A DNA stretch of 64,000 bases from Symbiodinium natans (Eukaryota > Sar > Dinophyceae > Suessiales > Symbiodiniaceae): assembly GCA_905221605.1 (NCBI GenBank), contig CAJNDS010000050.1, positions 1 through 64,000 on the forward strand, read 5' to 3'. Under the pieces are notes generated by a model. That model was not told where the DNA came from and did not search any database. It was given only the letters and a program-made list of their open reading frames with translations. The translations under genes and the position numbers were made by a program. Shown piece by piece: positions 1-10,992 of the stretch; the first letter of the stretch is position 1; every line of letters begins with the position of its first letter.

Positions 1-239
1 ATATTAGAATTTAAGATTCTTAATCCTCGCATTCGCCCTTAGACCCCCCCTCCCCTTACGCCATATTAGACTTTAGCGCCATACTAATATGAAAATAAGA
101 TGTATGAGGCGAATCTAAATAATCACGAAAAGAAAAAAATATAGAATAACAGATAATATATCTAAAGATTTTACGAGGTTATCGAAATAAATAATTGAAA
201 TATTATCATCGCAATATCAATCCGATTCCAAGCCCCCAA
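1..239. other. AT-rich stretch, no gene seen
   Basis: The first 240 bases are AT-rich with short runs of A and T. I see no open frame of useful length, no RNA gene and no clear repeat. Confidence 0.5.
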
Positions 240-1260
240 ATAACCCCTCAAAATACAAAAGTGTTCAATCCTCAGTAGCCCCCATCACAATCCCTCTCTT
301 CAATAGTTCCTCCCTTCATCAATCCCCCCTTCAATAATCCCTTCCTTTAACAACCTCTCCCCAGCCCCTCAACAAACCCTCCTCAACTCAAGCCCTCAAC
401 AAGTCTAGCCCCTCAAATCCCAACCCCTCAGCACCCCAAAACCATCCACCCCCCACACAAAAAACAAAACCCCCCAAAACCCCAGCCTTTCAGCCCCAAC
501 CCCTCAACCACAACCCCTCAGCCCCAGCCCCTCAACACCCCAAAATCATCCATCCCCCCCACGTCCGACAAAACCCAAACCATTACAACAAAAAACAAAA
601 CCCCCCAAAACCCCAACCTTTCAGCCCTTCCACCCCCCGCCACGCCCGACAAAATCCAAACCATTACAACAAACTCCCCAAAACCCCAACCTTTCAACCC
701 CAACCCCTCAACCGCAGCCCCTCAAACCCAAACCCCTCAGCCCCCCAAAACCACCCACCCCCGCCGCACCCGACAAAACCATCCCCCACCACGACCGACA
801 AAACCCAAACCATTACAACAACAAACAAAACCCCCCAAAACCCCAACCTTTCAGCCCCAGCCCCTCAACCGCAGCCCCTCAACCCCAACCCCTCAACACC
901 CCAAAACCATCCACCCCCCACCACGCCCGACAAAATCCAAACCATTACAACAAACCCCCCAAAACCCCAGCCTTTCAACCCCAGCCCCTCAACCGCAGAC
1001 CCTCAAACCCAGCCCCTCAGCCCCCCAAAACCACCCACCCCCCACCACACCCCACAAAACCCAAACCATTACAACAAAAAACAAAACCCCCCAAAACCCC
1101 AGCCTTTCAGCCCCAACCCCTCAACCGCAACCCCTCAGCCCCAGCCCCTCAGCACCCCCAAAACCATCCATCCCCCACCACGCCCGACAAAACCCAAACC
1201 ATTACAACAAAAAACAAAAACCCCCACAACTCGACAAAACGCCGGACACAAACCCTATAC
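240..1260. repeat. C-rich, G-poor minisatellite
   Basis: About 1 kb is almost pure A and C on the plus strand with very few G. Phrases such as CCCCAACCTTTCAGCCCC, CCCCTCAACCGCAGCCCCTC and AAACCATTACAACAA recur. The AAACCATTACAACA phrase appears six times (near 579, 660, 808, 943, 1067 and 1198), so the unit is about 125-150 bp in most of the array. The 61-residue minus-strand frame inside is an artefact of the composition. Confidence 0.8.
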
Positions 1261-1289
1261 CATTTCTATTAAACCCCAAAACCTTAACC

Positions 1290-1500
1290 GAAAAATCCCC
1301 GGGTCCCGAAAATTCCCGGAATTTTCAAAGGGCACCCATGTCATCATTGTTGTGTTGGAACCTTAAAATCCAACCCGGAAAGCCCAAACCTCAATCCGGA
1401 CAATTCCTAAAATTCCCGGAATTTTCAGCTCCGGGTAATTCCCAAAATTCCCAGGATTTTTAGACAAAAAGGGTTAAAATTCCCGGAATTTTCAGGATTC
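1290..1500. repeat. Near-palindromic AAAATTCCCGGAATTTT repeats
   Basis: Between about 1296 and 1494 the motif AAAATTCCCGGAATTTT, almost its own reverse complement, occurs three times, with a fourth degenerate copy near 1441. Spacers contain CCGGGTAATTCCC. It lies directly after the minisatellite. No coding potential is seen. Confidence 0.7.
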
Positions 1501-4500
1501 CCCTGCAAGGCCCTCACAAGCAGCCAAATGGACCGGAAGAGGAGGCGGGGCATCCGACAGGGCGGCCGCAGAGCGAAAATAGGGGTCGAGCCCGTAGCCT
1601 TTTATGGGGATAATTCTTTTTCATTTTCAATATCTACGTAATCCTACAAATGCAGCCATTATATAAGTATCAAGATTTCAACGTCATCAAATGACGACTC
1701 TCCGCCTCAATCCCCGCTCGCGACGCGAGACTTCTCCGCTTAGCCGGACGCGATTGCGAGACCATGACAGCTTCATGCCACAGACCCTGTCGCTCCCCAA
1801 GACTCCACCGCGCGACGAGCGCCTTCGTGAAATCAAGAGCTTAGCCTCACCTCTGCCCCCTCTCTTATTCTGATGGAGTGTACGTTTGTGGCATCATTTT
1901 CGGATGTGATTAGTATGCGACTTGGGCTCGATATATTCGGAGAGGGAGATGTATGAAGCAAGGGCACAAAAGCGCCATCCATAATTGCTTGCGCAATACT
2001 ATCTTTAAGTACGTGCGCATGGCTGGGTTGAAGCCTGAATTGGAACCCATTGGTGCCGGCCGGCGGACGTTCTTGTCTCGGCCCCACCTATGGTGAAATA
2101 GAATTCTTGGCCCCGCATCGCCTTGGATATTGCGGTAACTAGTCCTTTTCAATCCCAAGCACTTGCCGGCGCCGCCGCTTCGCCGTTAAAGTGCTGCGAT
2201 TCGTTTTCTTCTCCAACATTGCCATTGCATTTCGAAATTGATTGTTTCAAATCCTGTTGGGGAGAAGGGGGGATCTTCCCTTCCTGGGAGGAGGGGGTGG
2301 GGGGTGGAGAACAGACTAGTACGTAGGCCGCGCTGTGCGGTGTGTTTATGCCGACATGCACCAGTCGGCATTGGCCGACTTGCTGTACGAAGCAATCCGA
2401 ACTGCACGTTTTGAAGCGGTTCTCAATCTCAATTCATTTTCTGTATATCGCACAGCCCGCGCAGAAGCCAGATGGATGGCGCCATGAGCGGGACACATGC
2501 TTCAGGTTGCTTCATGACAAGACCCTTCCGACGGCTTCATCGGTATGCAACGGGCAAGTTTAAAATGGCAAAGGGATGGCATAGCTCATTCCGACAAAGA
2601 ACAATAATACTGACACGCGTTCCTATGCATAAGATGCCACTTGTCAGCTATACCACACAGACGGAGTGGACAGCGCCGCTTTCAATTTGAAAGGGCCTCT
2701 CCACTGAGACCGGTAAGACTTGCGTGAAGGACCAGGTCATAGTCGGTCACAGTTGGCTATCGGTACAAAGAGATGTAGCCCCGTAACCATATTATAATAA
2801 GAGCACCCCTGTTTTGGGTTGGCTACTTGTAAAGGGAACCCATAACCAAAAAAAGGGTAAAGGGCACCACTGGGCTACTAAGGTACAAAGATATGTAGCC
2901 CCTGCTCAAGCATCCTCTGGTTGTCTGCAGGATGCTTTACGGGGCCACGCGCCGCGCTGCCTCAGAACCATGGCTCGAATGACTCGAGTGCCTGTCCCGA
3001 GAAGGACCTGAGCATGATGGACAAGGGTTTAGGGTTTCGGGTTTCGGGTGATACCCAGGATACCCTGCTTCTTCGTTCTTGATCCTAGCACTTTGCATCC
3101 TCAGGGCATGGGCGTCGAGTAGACGGTGCAGTGGAGGAGCGATGTTGAACCTTCAACAGCACCCCAGCTCTCCCAAAGGACAAAGTGTAAGAGTCACGGA
3201 CGAGCACAAGTGGCCTGGGGCGAAGATCCTGGGATGTTCTAAGCACCAGAGTACGCAGCAGGGGCACGCCGTTCCGCTCTTGTGATATTCTTGCCGTTCA
3301 TGTGAACCAAGTCACGTGTTGCCACTTTGGCAGATGACAAGGTGGCAGCAGAGATAGGCCTCGCTGGGCCTCGAATCCAAAGATACCCAGATGATGACCA
3401 CTGCAATGTGCAAGGAATGGGGGCGGCGCTTGCTGCACCTTCTCTTCGGCTGCGGCGATAACTTATGACGACCAACCCAAGACTGTCGCAGCGCATCTGA
3501 GTTCCACACCGTGAGCAGAACCTGCATGCCTGCAAGAAATGCGGATGCTGCCAGTCAGCAGTCAGGCATTTCCTAGGAAACATAACACGCTACTCTGAGG
3601 TGCAGGCCCATCGTCTGGTTTGGACCATTTGGGCACATCACCCTTCGTCCTGTGGCCGTAGCAGCTTTCCAACGGTCTACCTACTAAGGAGCCATGCCTG
3701 CTCTCGGATAAAGACTTTGGCACCACTTTCGTTGGCCTGACGCGGAAGAGGGGCCAGTGATGGTCCCTCTTCGGTGCCCCGAAACATGCTCCGAAGACCA
3801 GTCACAGAAGCTCCAGAATGGAAAAACAGAGTTGAGGGAATGTTGAGAATACTTCCTTTTGGGGTTCGGCATCGCCTTGCTATCTCGGCCGTTGAAGCAG
3901 AAACGCACCTATTCCGCCCCTAGACCAGCTCACAGAACTCACAGAAAGACCAGCCGCAAATAGCCGCACACTTCACTTTCGCATCCGTACACGAAAGTTA
4001 CATCTATGAGCTTGGAGTCAGGCACGCTGGCGAGGGAGCCCACACGGGAGGACGACAAATGATCCTGGCGCATGGCCACACTGGAAGCCAGGTGCAACAA
4101 GTGCGACCCAGTCTCCTCATCCAATGTAGGGAGTCGTTGGCCTCATCACCACAGCCATACAACCGGCGAAATTGCGTGAGGGGTAGGCGCGGTTGGCCTC
4201 TGTCAGTCCTGCATTGCTTTCGTGGCTCTTGGTGTTTGTGTCTGAGCTTGACGCGTTGAAGCACTGTTGAAGCCGTCCCAAGTTTCTGAGACAGCCTCGC
4301 GTTTGCCGCCTGTCCCTGCAGCATGAGGAGAGACTGACATCTTGTTTTACCAGAGAATTGCGGGCTCCACTCAAAATGTTGAAAATGTTGAGAAAGAAAG
4401 CTTCCGATGCCACCTGGTCAATGAAATGCATCGACGCCAAGGAGTCAGTGCCACGGAAACTGGCAAGAAGAGCATATTGCAGGCTTCACATACGACACCA

Positions 4501-5300
4501 AGGCAACACAACCATACAACTCCGGCAAACAGCCAGCAGCGCTGAACACAATGGTGCCTCGACAAGCAAGAAGGTCATGCAAACGTTCAATCTAAGGAGA
4601 GGTCATGTGGAATACTCCCTCCCCTCGTCTGCGGCAGCAGAGAGCGGCTACTGTTTCCATCGCCGTACCGTGATTATGTGACCGAGCAGCGGATGCGGGC
4701 GCTTTCCACGCAAATTGGCATCCGGTACCTTTTCAGGGCCATTTTCAATCCCATGCTAAGCTATGAGAGTACTATCGGACATGCTGACAGCCACACCAAA
4801 AAAGCATTGCATGAGCACTGCATGAGCGCCTGTCTGACACGAGGATGAGATGCACCACACGGCATGCGACCATCTTCAGTTGGCCCCAGTGTCCAGAAGC
4901 CGGCAGTCGCTTTGCATGCGTCCGTGCGGCACAGAGTGGTCGTTACATTTGTGCATTCTTTGTGTTCTTCAGATGGTCAAGGTCAAACATGTCCCGGTCG
5001 ATTGGCGACGATGCGCGCGCAGCAGGCAAGCAGTAAACATGCGCAAACTCAGATTGCTAGGGGCCTCCGGTCCATGGGTAGCCCATGGCGGAGGTGCTGC
5101 ACGAACAGGTGTGGCCTGGGCAGACTACATTAAGATCAGCAGCTTCTCTTTTGGAACAAGTTTAGCAGGGTTAGAGGAAGCTCGTAGAGTTCCTTCCGCG
5201 ACCTAGTCATCCCGGGCCGCACTAGGAGTCTAGGAGTTGCAACGTTGCAAGCTGCTTCTTCGGGTTGGCAACTTGGGCAGAGCCGCGTTGACACCGGTTG
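1500..5300. other. No supported gene
   Basis: Several frames of 60-118 codons occur on both strands, overlap one another and match nothing I recognise. The phrase GGTACAAAGANATGTAGCCCC occurs near 2763 and 2884 on either side of a partly inverted GGTTGGCTAC/CATAACC segment, which suggests a short mobile or inverted-repeat remnant. A degenerate telomere-like run sits near 3026-3050. Short exons of an intron-rich gene could be hidden here. Confidence 0.4.
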
Positions 5301-5311
5301 TCTTGACAACG

Positions 5312-5863
5312 TTAGCAGGACTCCACAGCCTCTACGCCGAGCAAAGATCCCTGATCTAAAGCAAACATGTCAGCAAGAGGCGTGCCCCCTGAGAACTCTG
5401 CTGTGCTGCTTGCACCTGGTGGATCCATGACATTGCGCTTGTGAATGGCTGAAGACCTCCACAACCTGCCTGTGTAATGATAGTGCTGCATGGCAAAAAG
5501 TCTTGGAGGCCAGCTGGCAGCTTGATGGCCTTTGGAGGGCTGGTAAGGCCTGAGGGGTCGGGTGCACTCAGCTGAAAAGGCGGGAGCAGACGCAGTCTCT
5601 GTCGAGTGCCTTCCTCGCGACACCACGGCACTCGGGGTCGGAGTGGTCACAGGCTGCTTGCTTCGAACCTGGGCCGGCATTCCATCTGCTTCGGCGCGTG
5701 CCCGTGCGTGCCACAGGCTCAAGATGTCTAGTTCAGGCCACTGACAATTTTGTGACAAGCAGCTCCTGCCATACCAGGAGCCATGGGCAACTTGTGGACG
5801 CACTGCTAACCTTGCCATGGACAGTATGTGTGCCAACACAATGCAACTGCCTAGCAGCCACAA
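5312..5863 (-). CDS. Hypothetical open frame, 183 codons
   Basis: I do not recognise this product. The frame is open for 183 codons on the minus strand, the strand used by all named genes in the window. Its end (residues about 145-180, with ADMFALDQGSLLGVEAVES) has the amphipathic make-up of real protein, and the middle is Ser/Thr/Pro-rich. No domain, signal peptide or clear membrane segment is seen. It could be one or two exons joined by chance read-through. Confidence 0.25.
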   Translation of the reverse strand: MWLLGSCIVLAHILSMARLAVRPQVAHGSWYGRSCLSQNCQWPELDILSLWHARARAEADGMPAQVRSKQPVTTPTPSAVVSRGRHSTETASAPAFSAECTRPLRPYQPSKGHQAASWPPRLFAMQHYHYTGRLWRSSAIHKRNVMDPPGASSTAEFSGGTPLADMFALDQGSLLGVEAVESC

Positions 5864-6000
5864 AGAATCAAAGAGTCACCGGAGATGCCAAGCATGAGAA
5901 GAAAGCTTTCCGAGCTCAGCCGTCAGCAAGCACCGCCAAGGTGCGCCGAGAGGCCAGGCATCCTCCAGCTTGCAAGTTAGTGTAAAAAAACTCCAAAATC

Positions 6001-6023
6001 TTAGGGTTTAGGGTTTAGGGTTG
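6001..6023 (+). repeat. Short interstitial telomere-like run (TTTAGGG)
   Basis: Three consecutive TTTAGGG-type units in otherwise unique sequence. Confidence 0.8.
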
Positions 6024-6276
6024 CAAGAATCTGATCTGGATTCTCCAACTGGGCTTCAGGCTCTTCCATCATCTTCATCAAGCTGCTGGATTGAACCACA
6101 AAATCTTGCAGCAAGTGGCGCGTTCGTCCTTGCGCTGTACACTTCACATTGGTCCGGGAAGGACCACATGAGTCTGCCATGTTCTACTCTTCTGGTGCTG
6201 AGCGCAACCTTTGATGAAGTGGCTCAACTGTTGGCTTCTTGCCTTGACTTTGGCGTTTGAAGTCTGAATGAACCAG

Positions 6277-6917
6277 CTAGCAGATGCCGAAGGCTATGCT
6301 ACAATGCCAGCCACTTGCTACTGCACGACAGCACGTGCAGCCACCTTGTGCCGGCGAGTGCATTAATTCAACGCGCCTGCCTGTACCGAAAGGATCGGCC
6401 ACTGCGTTGGATCTTTCCTGACGCCGCCCTTCAGGGCTTAAGATGCTCCGGCACCCACACGGTGGCGGCTCTGCGCCGTAGAGGCATCGCGAAAGTATAC
6501 AAGAATGATTTTTGGACAGGTGAAGCTGCTTCATTGACAGCGCACCGGCTGCTTCGTCAATGCGCCCGTGTAAGGACACAGGCACTTGACGCAGAGAGCA
6601 ACACGAATTCAGATCCCACGCCTGCAGCAGCTCAGCTTTGCCATGACTGGTCGAAGGAGACAGGACCTCAGGTTTTAAGCATGCACTTGATGGACCGAGA
6701 CAAAATACATCACAATGAGCAGGCCATGTTGCCATGTTGTCCAAGGAGCCGCCGAAACCAGCTGGATTTGGCTGAAATGCTGAAGGGCACGGCAGGCCCA
6801 TGCTGCCCGGCATGCTGGAGGCATGCGGAAATTCCGCAGACACTGGCGGCGGAAGCCTGCCATGACAAAGCAAAGCCCAGTTCGAGCTGCAAAGTACTCA
6901 TTTGGGGCGGGGGGTAG
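6277..6917. other. Two overlapping long frames, coding strand unclear
   Basis: A 198-codon minus-strand frame (6277-6873) and a 200-codon plus-strand frame (6315-6917) cover the same bases. Neither resembles a family I know. The plus frame has more charged, helix-like composition in its middle; the minus frame is rich in Cys, Ser and Pro. At most one is coding, and possibly neither is. Confidence 0.25.
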
Positions 6918-6944
6918 GGGGGGGTAGGGGGGGGTAGGGGGGGT
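6902..6944 (+). repeat. GGGGGGTA octamer-like G-rich run
   Basis: Four G-blocks of six to eight separated by TA, capable of forming a G-quadruplex on the plus strand. It lies just downstream of the PAN gene, which is on the other strand. Confidence 0.7.
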
Positions 6945-6993
6945 TTTCTGCATGCCATCTTCGGAAGTGCCAAGACGCAGCAGCACGAACTGG

Positions 6994-7070
6994 TGGGGTC
7001 CCCCGAAAGTAGGGGACCTGATTGGGGTCCTTTTTTATCAGGGAACCCTACGACTTGGGTCCCCTATCTG
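6994..7070. mobile_element. Palindromic element, TAGGGGACC-end family
   Basis: The left end reads CCCCGAAAGTAGGGGACC and goes on to ATTGGGGTCC. The right end, read on the minus strand, is CGACAGATAGGGGACCC followed by GTAGGGTTCC. The two arms are imperfect inverted repeats, about 77 bp in total. It belongs to the family also seen near 16.7, 22.8, 41.1, 44.6, 46.5, 47.3 and 52.8 kb. No open frame is present, so it looks like a non-autonomous MITE-like element. Its right end overlaps the last codons and stop of the PAN gene. Confidence 0.6.
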
Positions 7071-8968
7071 TCGCTAGCTCCTTCAAGCCGCCTCCAGGTG
7101 GGCATTTGCGGAGCAGGCCACGATGAGCGCTCAGGTGGGTTGTTTGGGTTGGCGTGCAGTTGCGAGACGTCATAGTTGTGGTATGCTTCTCGAACTGCCT
7201 CCGCACCCAGAAAGTGTGGCATCCAGTCGGGGGAGTCATCCCTCATCGCAGAAGCTCGAGGGGACTGTTGCAGAGAGCAAGGGGAGCTCTGTCCGCTGGG
7301 ACTTGGCCCCCAGGCACCCTGTGCAGCAAGTTGGCCCCGGCTTGGATTTGGGAAGTCTGGAGTTTCCCGAGTTTCCCTTGGTGCGGTGGAAAGGCGCTCG
7401 ACCTGCCAGCTCCACTGACTTCCAGTTGATCCCCAACTTCCGGGGTAGCTGGAGCCCGGAAGCTTCGAGCCGAGATCAACTGGGTGGAGCGGGCGAGGCA
7501 CGGATCCCTGTGTGCCAGCGTCTGACGCGGCCTGGGTAAGCATGTTCTGCTCGAGCTCCCGGTCGGTGGGCGGCAATGCCATGTATCTGTGCTGCGACAG
7601 CTTCCCTTCCTCGCGCTTTCGCGAGCGAGAAAACTGGCGCTTCCACCCTTTGGGGCACACGCGGCCCCTCCGGAAGGCAAAGTACGCAGCAGCAATGCAC
7701 AAACAACATGCCATCAGCAACAGGAACCAGAACCAAAAGCTCGTGAAGATGGTACCGGGAGAATCAACATCCAGCTCAGCAGCAGATGGCTCGGGCTCAT
7801 GGGGGAGGTTGTGGCACAACTGTGGCCCTGCAAGGGAATCTTCGAAGAAGACGGGGGTTGCAGACTCTCCTTGGAGGCTGCACATCTTTGATGTCCGCAA
7901 ATAAGAGAAGAATCGGCAGCCCTCTGTTTGCGTGCACATGATTTGGCAAGCCTTGGCGGTTGTGACCGCAGCCTGTTGGGCATTGAGATCGGGCGTATAT
8001 CGTGTACCGAGAATAAAGCATTGCGAGTCTGGGACCACCGCCACCTCCACCTTCATCTCTGCACCTGGCCCTGTGTCGGCTCGAAGGGCCGTGAGGAGCT
8101 TCTGGTGCGCCTTGCTTTCATGGGCAATCTTCTCCATGTCCCGCAACTCGCCACCCGGAGGTACATCTACGAAGAAGCCGACTAAGAGCTCCCCACCAGG
8201 TTCTGAGCCAAAGGACAGGGAGACCTTGCCCGGGTTCCCGCGCATGTCCCGGATGTCGCGGACAGGCATGCCCGCGGATTTGGCAAACTCCTCTGCGAGC
8301 TCCAGCTTGAGCAAGTCCGCCTTGCCCTCCAAGCTGGAGGTTTCGCCAACATCCTCGAGCTTCATCTGCACTTGCGCCACGCACTTCACGGGGCCGGAGA
8401 TAAGACCCGACGATTCCCTCCAACCGGCCTCCATGTCCAACATCCGGCACATGCCATCAGTGTTGTGGAATGTGAAATGAGCACATCCTGGCGTTCTGCG
8501 GCACCGGGCCTGGCAGAGAGTGAGATTTGCCTGCGTCGAAGAAACTCCGACTTCTTGACCTGAATACTCAACGTCCCTGTACAAACATCGTGCGGTCGGC
8601 GCTTGCGCCTTTGAAGCAGCCACTGGTGCTGCAGAAGCATTGCTGCCCGGCTTAGCAGTATGAGCCGCAGCTTCTTCCGCCTTCTCTGCATGAGCGGCTG
8701 CGCCTCCAGGTGGCTTGTTGGCATTCTCCGGCGAACAACTGAAAAATATCGATGAGAACTCTTGCTGCGAGATCTCTTCGTCGCCATTTGCGTCTGCGTA
8801 GACAAAGGCCTGATCTGGGGAGGCCTTGTTCATGCCTGCTTCTGGGCGATAGCTTGCCCAAAATGATGTCTTCCACCTGTCATAGTCCACTGGGGCTTTG
8901 AAGCCAAATTCGACGCCACTTAACCTTGGCTTCTCGAGCAGGCTTCCGCCCGTCATGAGGACAATGGT
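7064..8968 (-). CDS. PAN/apple-domain, EF-hand, single-pass membrane protein (last exon)
   Basis: This open frame of 630 codons from the first ATG at 8956 is probably the 3' exon of a larger gene. A canonical EF-hand loop (D55-A-N-G-D-E-E-I-S-Q-Q-E66) is followed by an Ala-rich linker. Two Cys-rich PAN/apple modules (about 124-192 and 313-381) flank an alpha/beta segment resembling a SEA-like domain (196-305). One hydrophobic membrane segment (about 403-427) precedes a 200-residue cytosolic tail rich in Ser, Pro and Arg. No signal peptide is present. Just upstream, TTTGCCTAG is a good 3' splice site in phase, so the leader should lie in upstream exons near 9.6-13.5 kb. PAN modules usually bind protein or sugar. 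The stop TAG lies in the end of a palindromic element, so the natural C-terminus may have been longer. The ligand is unknown. Confidence 0.8.
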   Translation of the reverse strand, partial: TIVLMTGGSLLEKPRLSGVEFGFKAPVDYDRWKTSFWASYRPEAGMNKASPDQAFVYADANGDEEISQQEFSSIFFSCSPENANKPPGGAAAHAEKAEEAAAHTAKPGSNASAAPVAASKAQAPTARCLYRDVEYSGQEVGVSSTQANLTLCQARCRRTPGCAHFTFHNTDGMCRMLDMEAGWRESSGLISGPVKCVAQVQMKLEDVGETSSLEGKADLLKLELAEEFAKSAGMPVRDIRDMRGNPGKVSLSFGSEPGGELLVGFFVDVPPGGELRDMEKIAHESKAHQKLLTALRADTGPGAEMKVEVAVVPDSQCFILGTRYTPDLNAQQAAVTTAKACQIMCTQTEGCRFFSYLRTSKMCSLQGESATPVFFEDSLAGPQLCHNLPHEPEPSAAELDVDSPGTIFTSFWFWFLLLMACCLCIAAAYFAFRRGRVCPKGWKRQFSRSRKREEGKLSQHRYMALPPTDRELEQNMLTQAASDAGTQGSVPRPLHPVDLGSKLPGSSYPGSWGSTGSQWSWQVERLSTAPRETRETPDFPNPSRGQLAAQGAWGPSPSGQSSPCSLQQSPRASAMRDDSPDWMPHFLGAEAVREAYHNYDVSQLHANPNNPPERSSWPAPQMPTWRRLEGASDR

Positions 8969-9068
8969 CTAGGCAAAGACAAGAATGCGAAACCAGAACA
9001 GCAAGCAATAGCCTAAGGCCTAAGCCACATGCCAATATCCATAGCCCTCTTTTATAACCTGCATCTTA

Positions 9069-9297
9069 TAAACCCTAAACCCTAAACCTAAACCCTAAAC
9101 CCTAAACCCTAAACCCTAAACCCTGAGGAGTTAAGATATCTGCAAGCAAAGCACGCGTCCCAGGCCTCCTCCCAAGTGGTATACTGCTTGCGAAGAAGCT
9201 GGCACCAAGCAAACATTGAAAGGTAAATGCCAGCCAAACCATAGGCAGTCTCAAACCTGCGCCGACCCTAAACCCTAAACCCTTAACCCTAAACCCA
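9069..9297. repeat. Two interstitial CCCTAAA runs
   Basis: CCCTAAA heptamers, with one 6-mer slip, fill about 9069-9124. A second short run with a CCCTTAA variant lies at 9267-9297. Both are upstream of the PAN exon on its coding strand, probably within an intron. Confidence 0.85.
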
Positions 9298-9689
9298 ACG
9301 TGATGCTTGCAAGAGAACCGACTTCACTTAGGGAAGAATCAGTCAGGGCAACTTTCCTTGTAGCAGCCATGCTGGACAGCTGAGAACACTATCATAACAT
9401 GAAGCTCAACTCATGTCCATCTTCAGATCCTTTTAGTAAACTGTGAGTTAGCCTGTCACCTGTACTCTTCTTAAAAGCTTTGCAGGGTTCAACTTAGCTG
9501 CGCACTTTTTGACACACGTCTTTGGGCCCGCAGCCTGTTTAGGCTATTCCTGGTAGCAAGACCGACAAACAAGAAGACAGCAGTGATCATAATATGATTG
9601 GCCCAGACACTCAGCTTTCTGGACATAGCCATCGGGCGGAGTCCCACCTTGGGCCAAAATCAGGAACAGTCACGAAGAAGAAAGCATGT

Positions 9690-10330
9690 CCGGGCCTGCA
9701 ACAGCCAGTGCTTGCGGCTGACTTTGCAAAGGCCAAAAGAACTGGGAGTACATCTTGCCGCCGCGTGTCCCAGTGAGTCAATGAACCGAAATGCTTCCCG
9801 CCAACCAGGGTGCACCAGCGCTGCCAATGGCCAGGGGGCCCAGACATCACCGAATATGTAGAATGGCACCTGGACGCATGGATCCTTGCTTGTAAACCCC
9901 GAAAGAACCTGAACCCAAAGATCAGATCCAAACCATACAATGTGCAGAAAATAGTTGGTAATGGATAGTAGACAATGCCATAGATACTGGGCAATAGACC
10001 ATCGATGATAGGTAATAGAGAACAGAGAACAGAAAAAATAGATAGTATGCAATATATAATGTATAGTATATAATAGATGGAGGAAATCGAATGTGACAAC
10101 TGCGCAATTTTCTGCGTTGCGGGCTGTAAGGATTTGCAACTCGTGCTGTTGCAAAGACCTCGGGTCCCTCAGCATTCTGTGCAGAACCGTCGTCGCGTTT
10201 GGCCCCGAACTGTCGCTTTTGTCGCCTGGAACGTTACTCAAAAAACCGACCTGTGCAGTACACACTCGGCACGTGGGCGTCTGCAACTCCTGTGGAAAGT
10301 CGACTTTCTTGTAGTGCAAAAGCAAAAAAG
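9690..10330 (-). CDS. Exon-like segments of unknown product
   Basis: Two minus-strand stretches in one 221-codon frame look coding: about 10090-10325 (charged, with LHRMLRDPRSLQQHELQIL) and about 9690-9860 (with APWPLAALVHPGWREAFRFI). They are separated by an AT-rich stretch of repeated TAT/ATA at 9925-10080, which is probably intronic although the frame stays open. I do not recognise a domain. They lie between other exon candidates and the PAN exon on the same strand and may belong to that gene. Confidence 0.3.
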
Positions 10331-10546
10331 TGGAGGCCTCCAGATGCGTTCCCTTGCGCCCTCCTTCTAGTTACACTCGTACATTTCGGGGTGTAAAGTC
10401 GTGAAGCTCTACCCACAAAAGTAATCCATAAGCAGGCCGCAAACAAGTTGCCTGCCTTGTACACATTCTTTGGCTGCTATATGGTACCGTACCATTCACA
10501 TGCATCTTAAATGCTGCCTACCTGTGTTGGCAGCCCAAGTGCCCAT

Positions 10547-10992
10547 TCAGCAAGTGATGCGCAACTCAAACCCAGGGCCAGAGGCCAGACATTTCATGGG
10601 ATCGTTTAAGGGTTCTTCTGCTATTTCTGAGCACGAGGCAGGACCAGGTACCAGTGGCTCCACGGATTGCATCGCACTGTCACACAGCTTTTCCCATGCC
10701 TCCACACATTCGGGGACTTGAGAGTGCTGATGAAATGTATGCATCCGTATTGTTCCTACCCGTAACTGTAGTATCCTGTCTGACAACTCCTTCCCGGAAC
10801 AAAGCTGAATGATCGTCGTCAACAGACATCATAGCAAGCCAAGCTGCCATGTCAGCAGACTTGTACTGGGATTGCACCCACGAGCTCCAGTTAAACACCA
10901 ATTGGCGAGCCGCAAAGCGTGCGAAGTCGTCGCAGCCCTGTCTTGAGAGAATGCTGGCGGAACCACGTGCTACACCACAAAACGTTACGGAG
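10547..10992 (-). CDS. Two exons joined by a 43-nt intron, unknown product
   Basis: The first exon runs 10992-10760 after an acceptor ending CCCAG and encodes about 77 residues including SQYKSADMAAWLAMMSVDDD. The second runs from 10716 to about 10547 and includes VPECVEAWEKLCDSAM. The two frames differ. Removing 10717-10759, which begins GTAGGA and ends AAG, joins them in phase and gives a continuous, compositionally ordinary protein. No family is recognised. It is on the minus strand upstream of the PAN exon and could be part of that gene or of a separate one. Confidence 0.45.
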
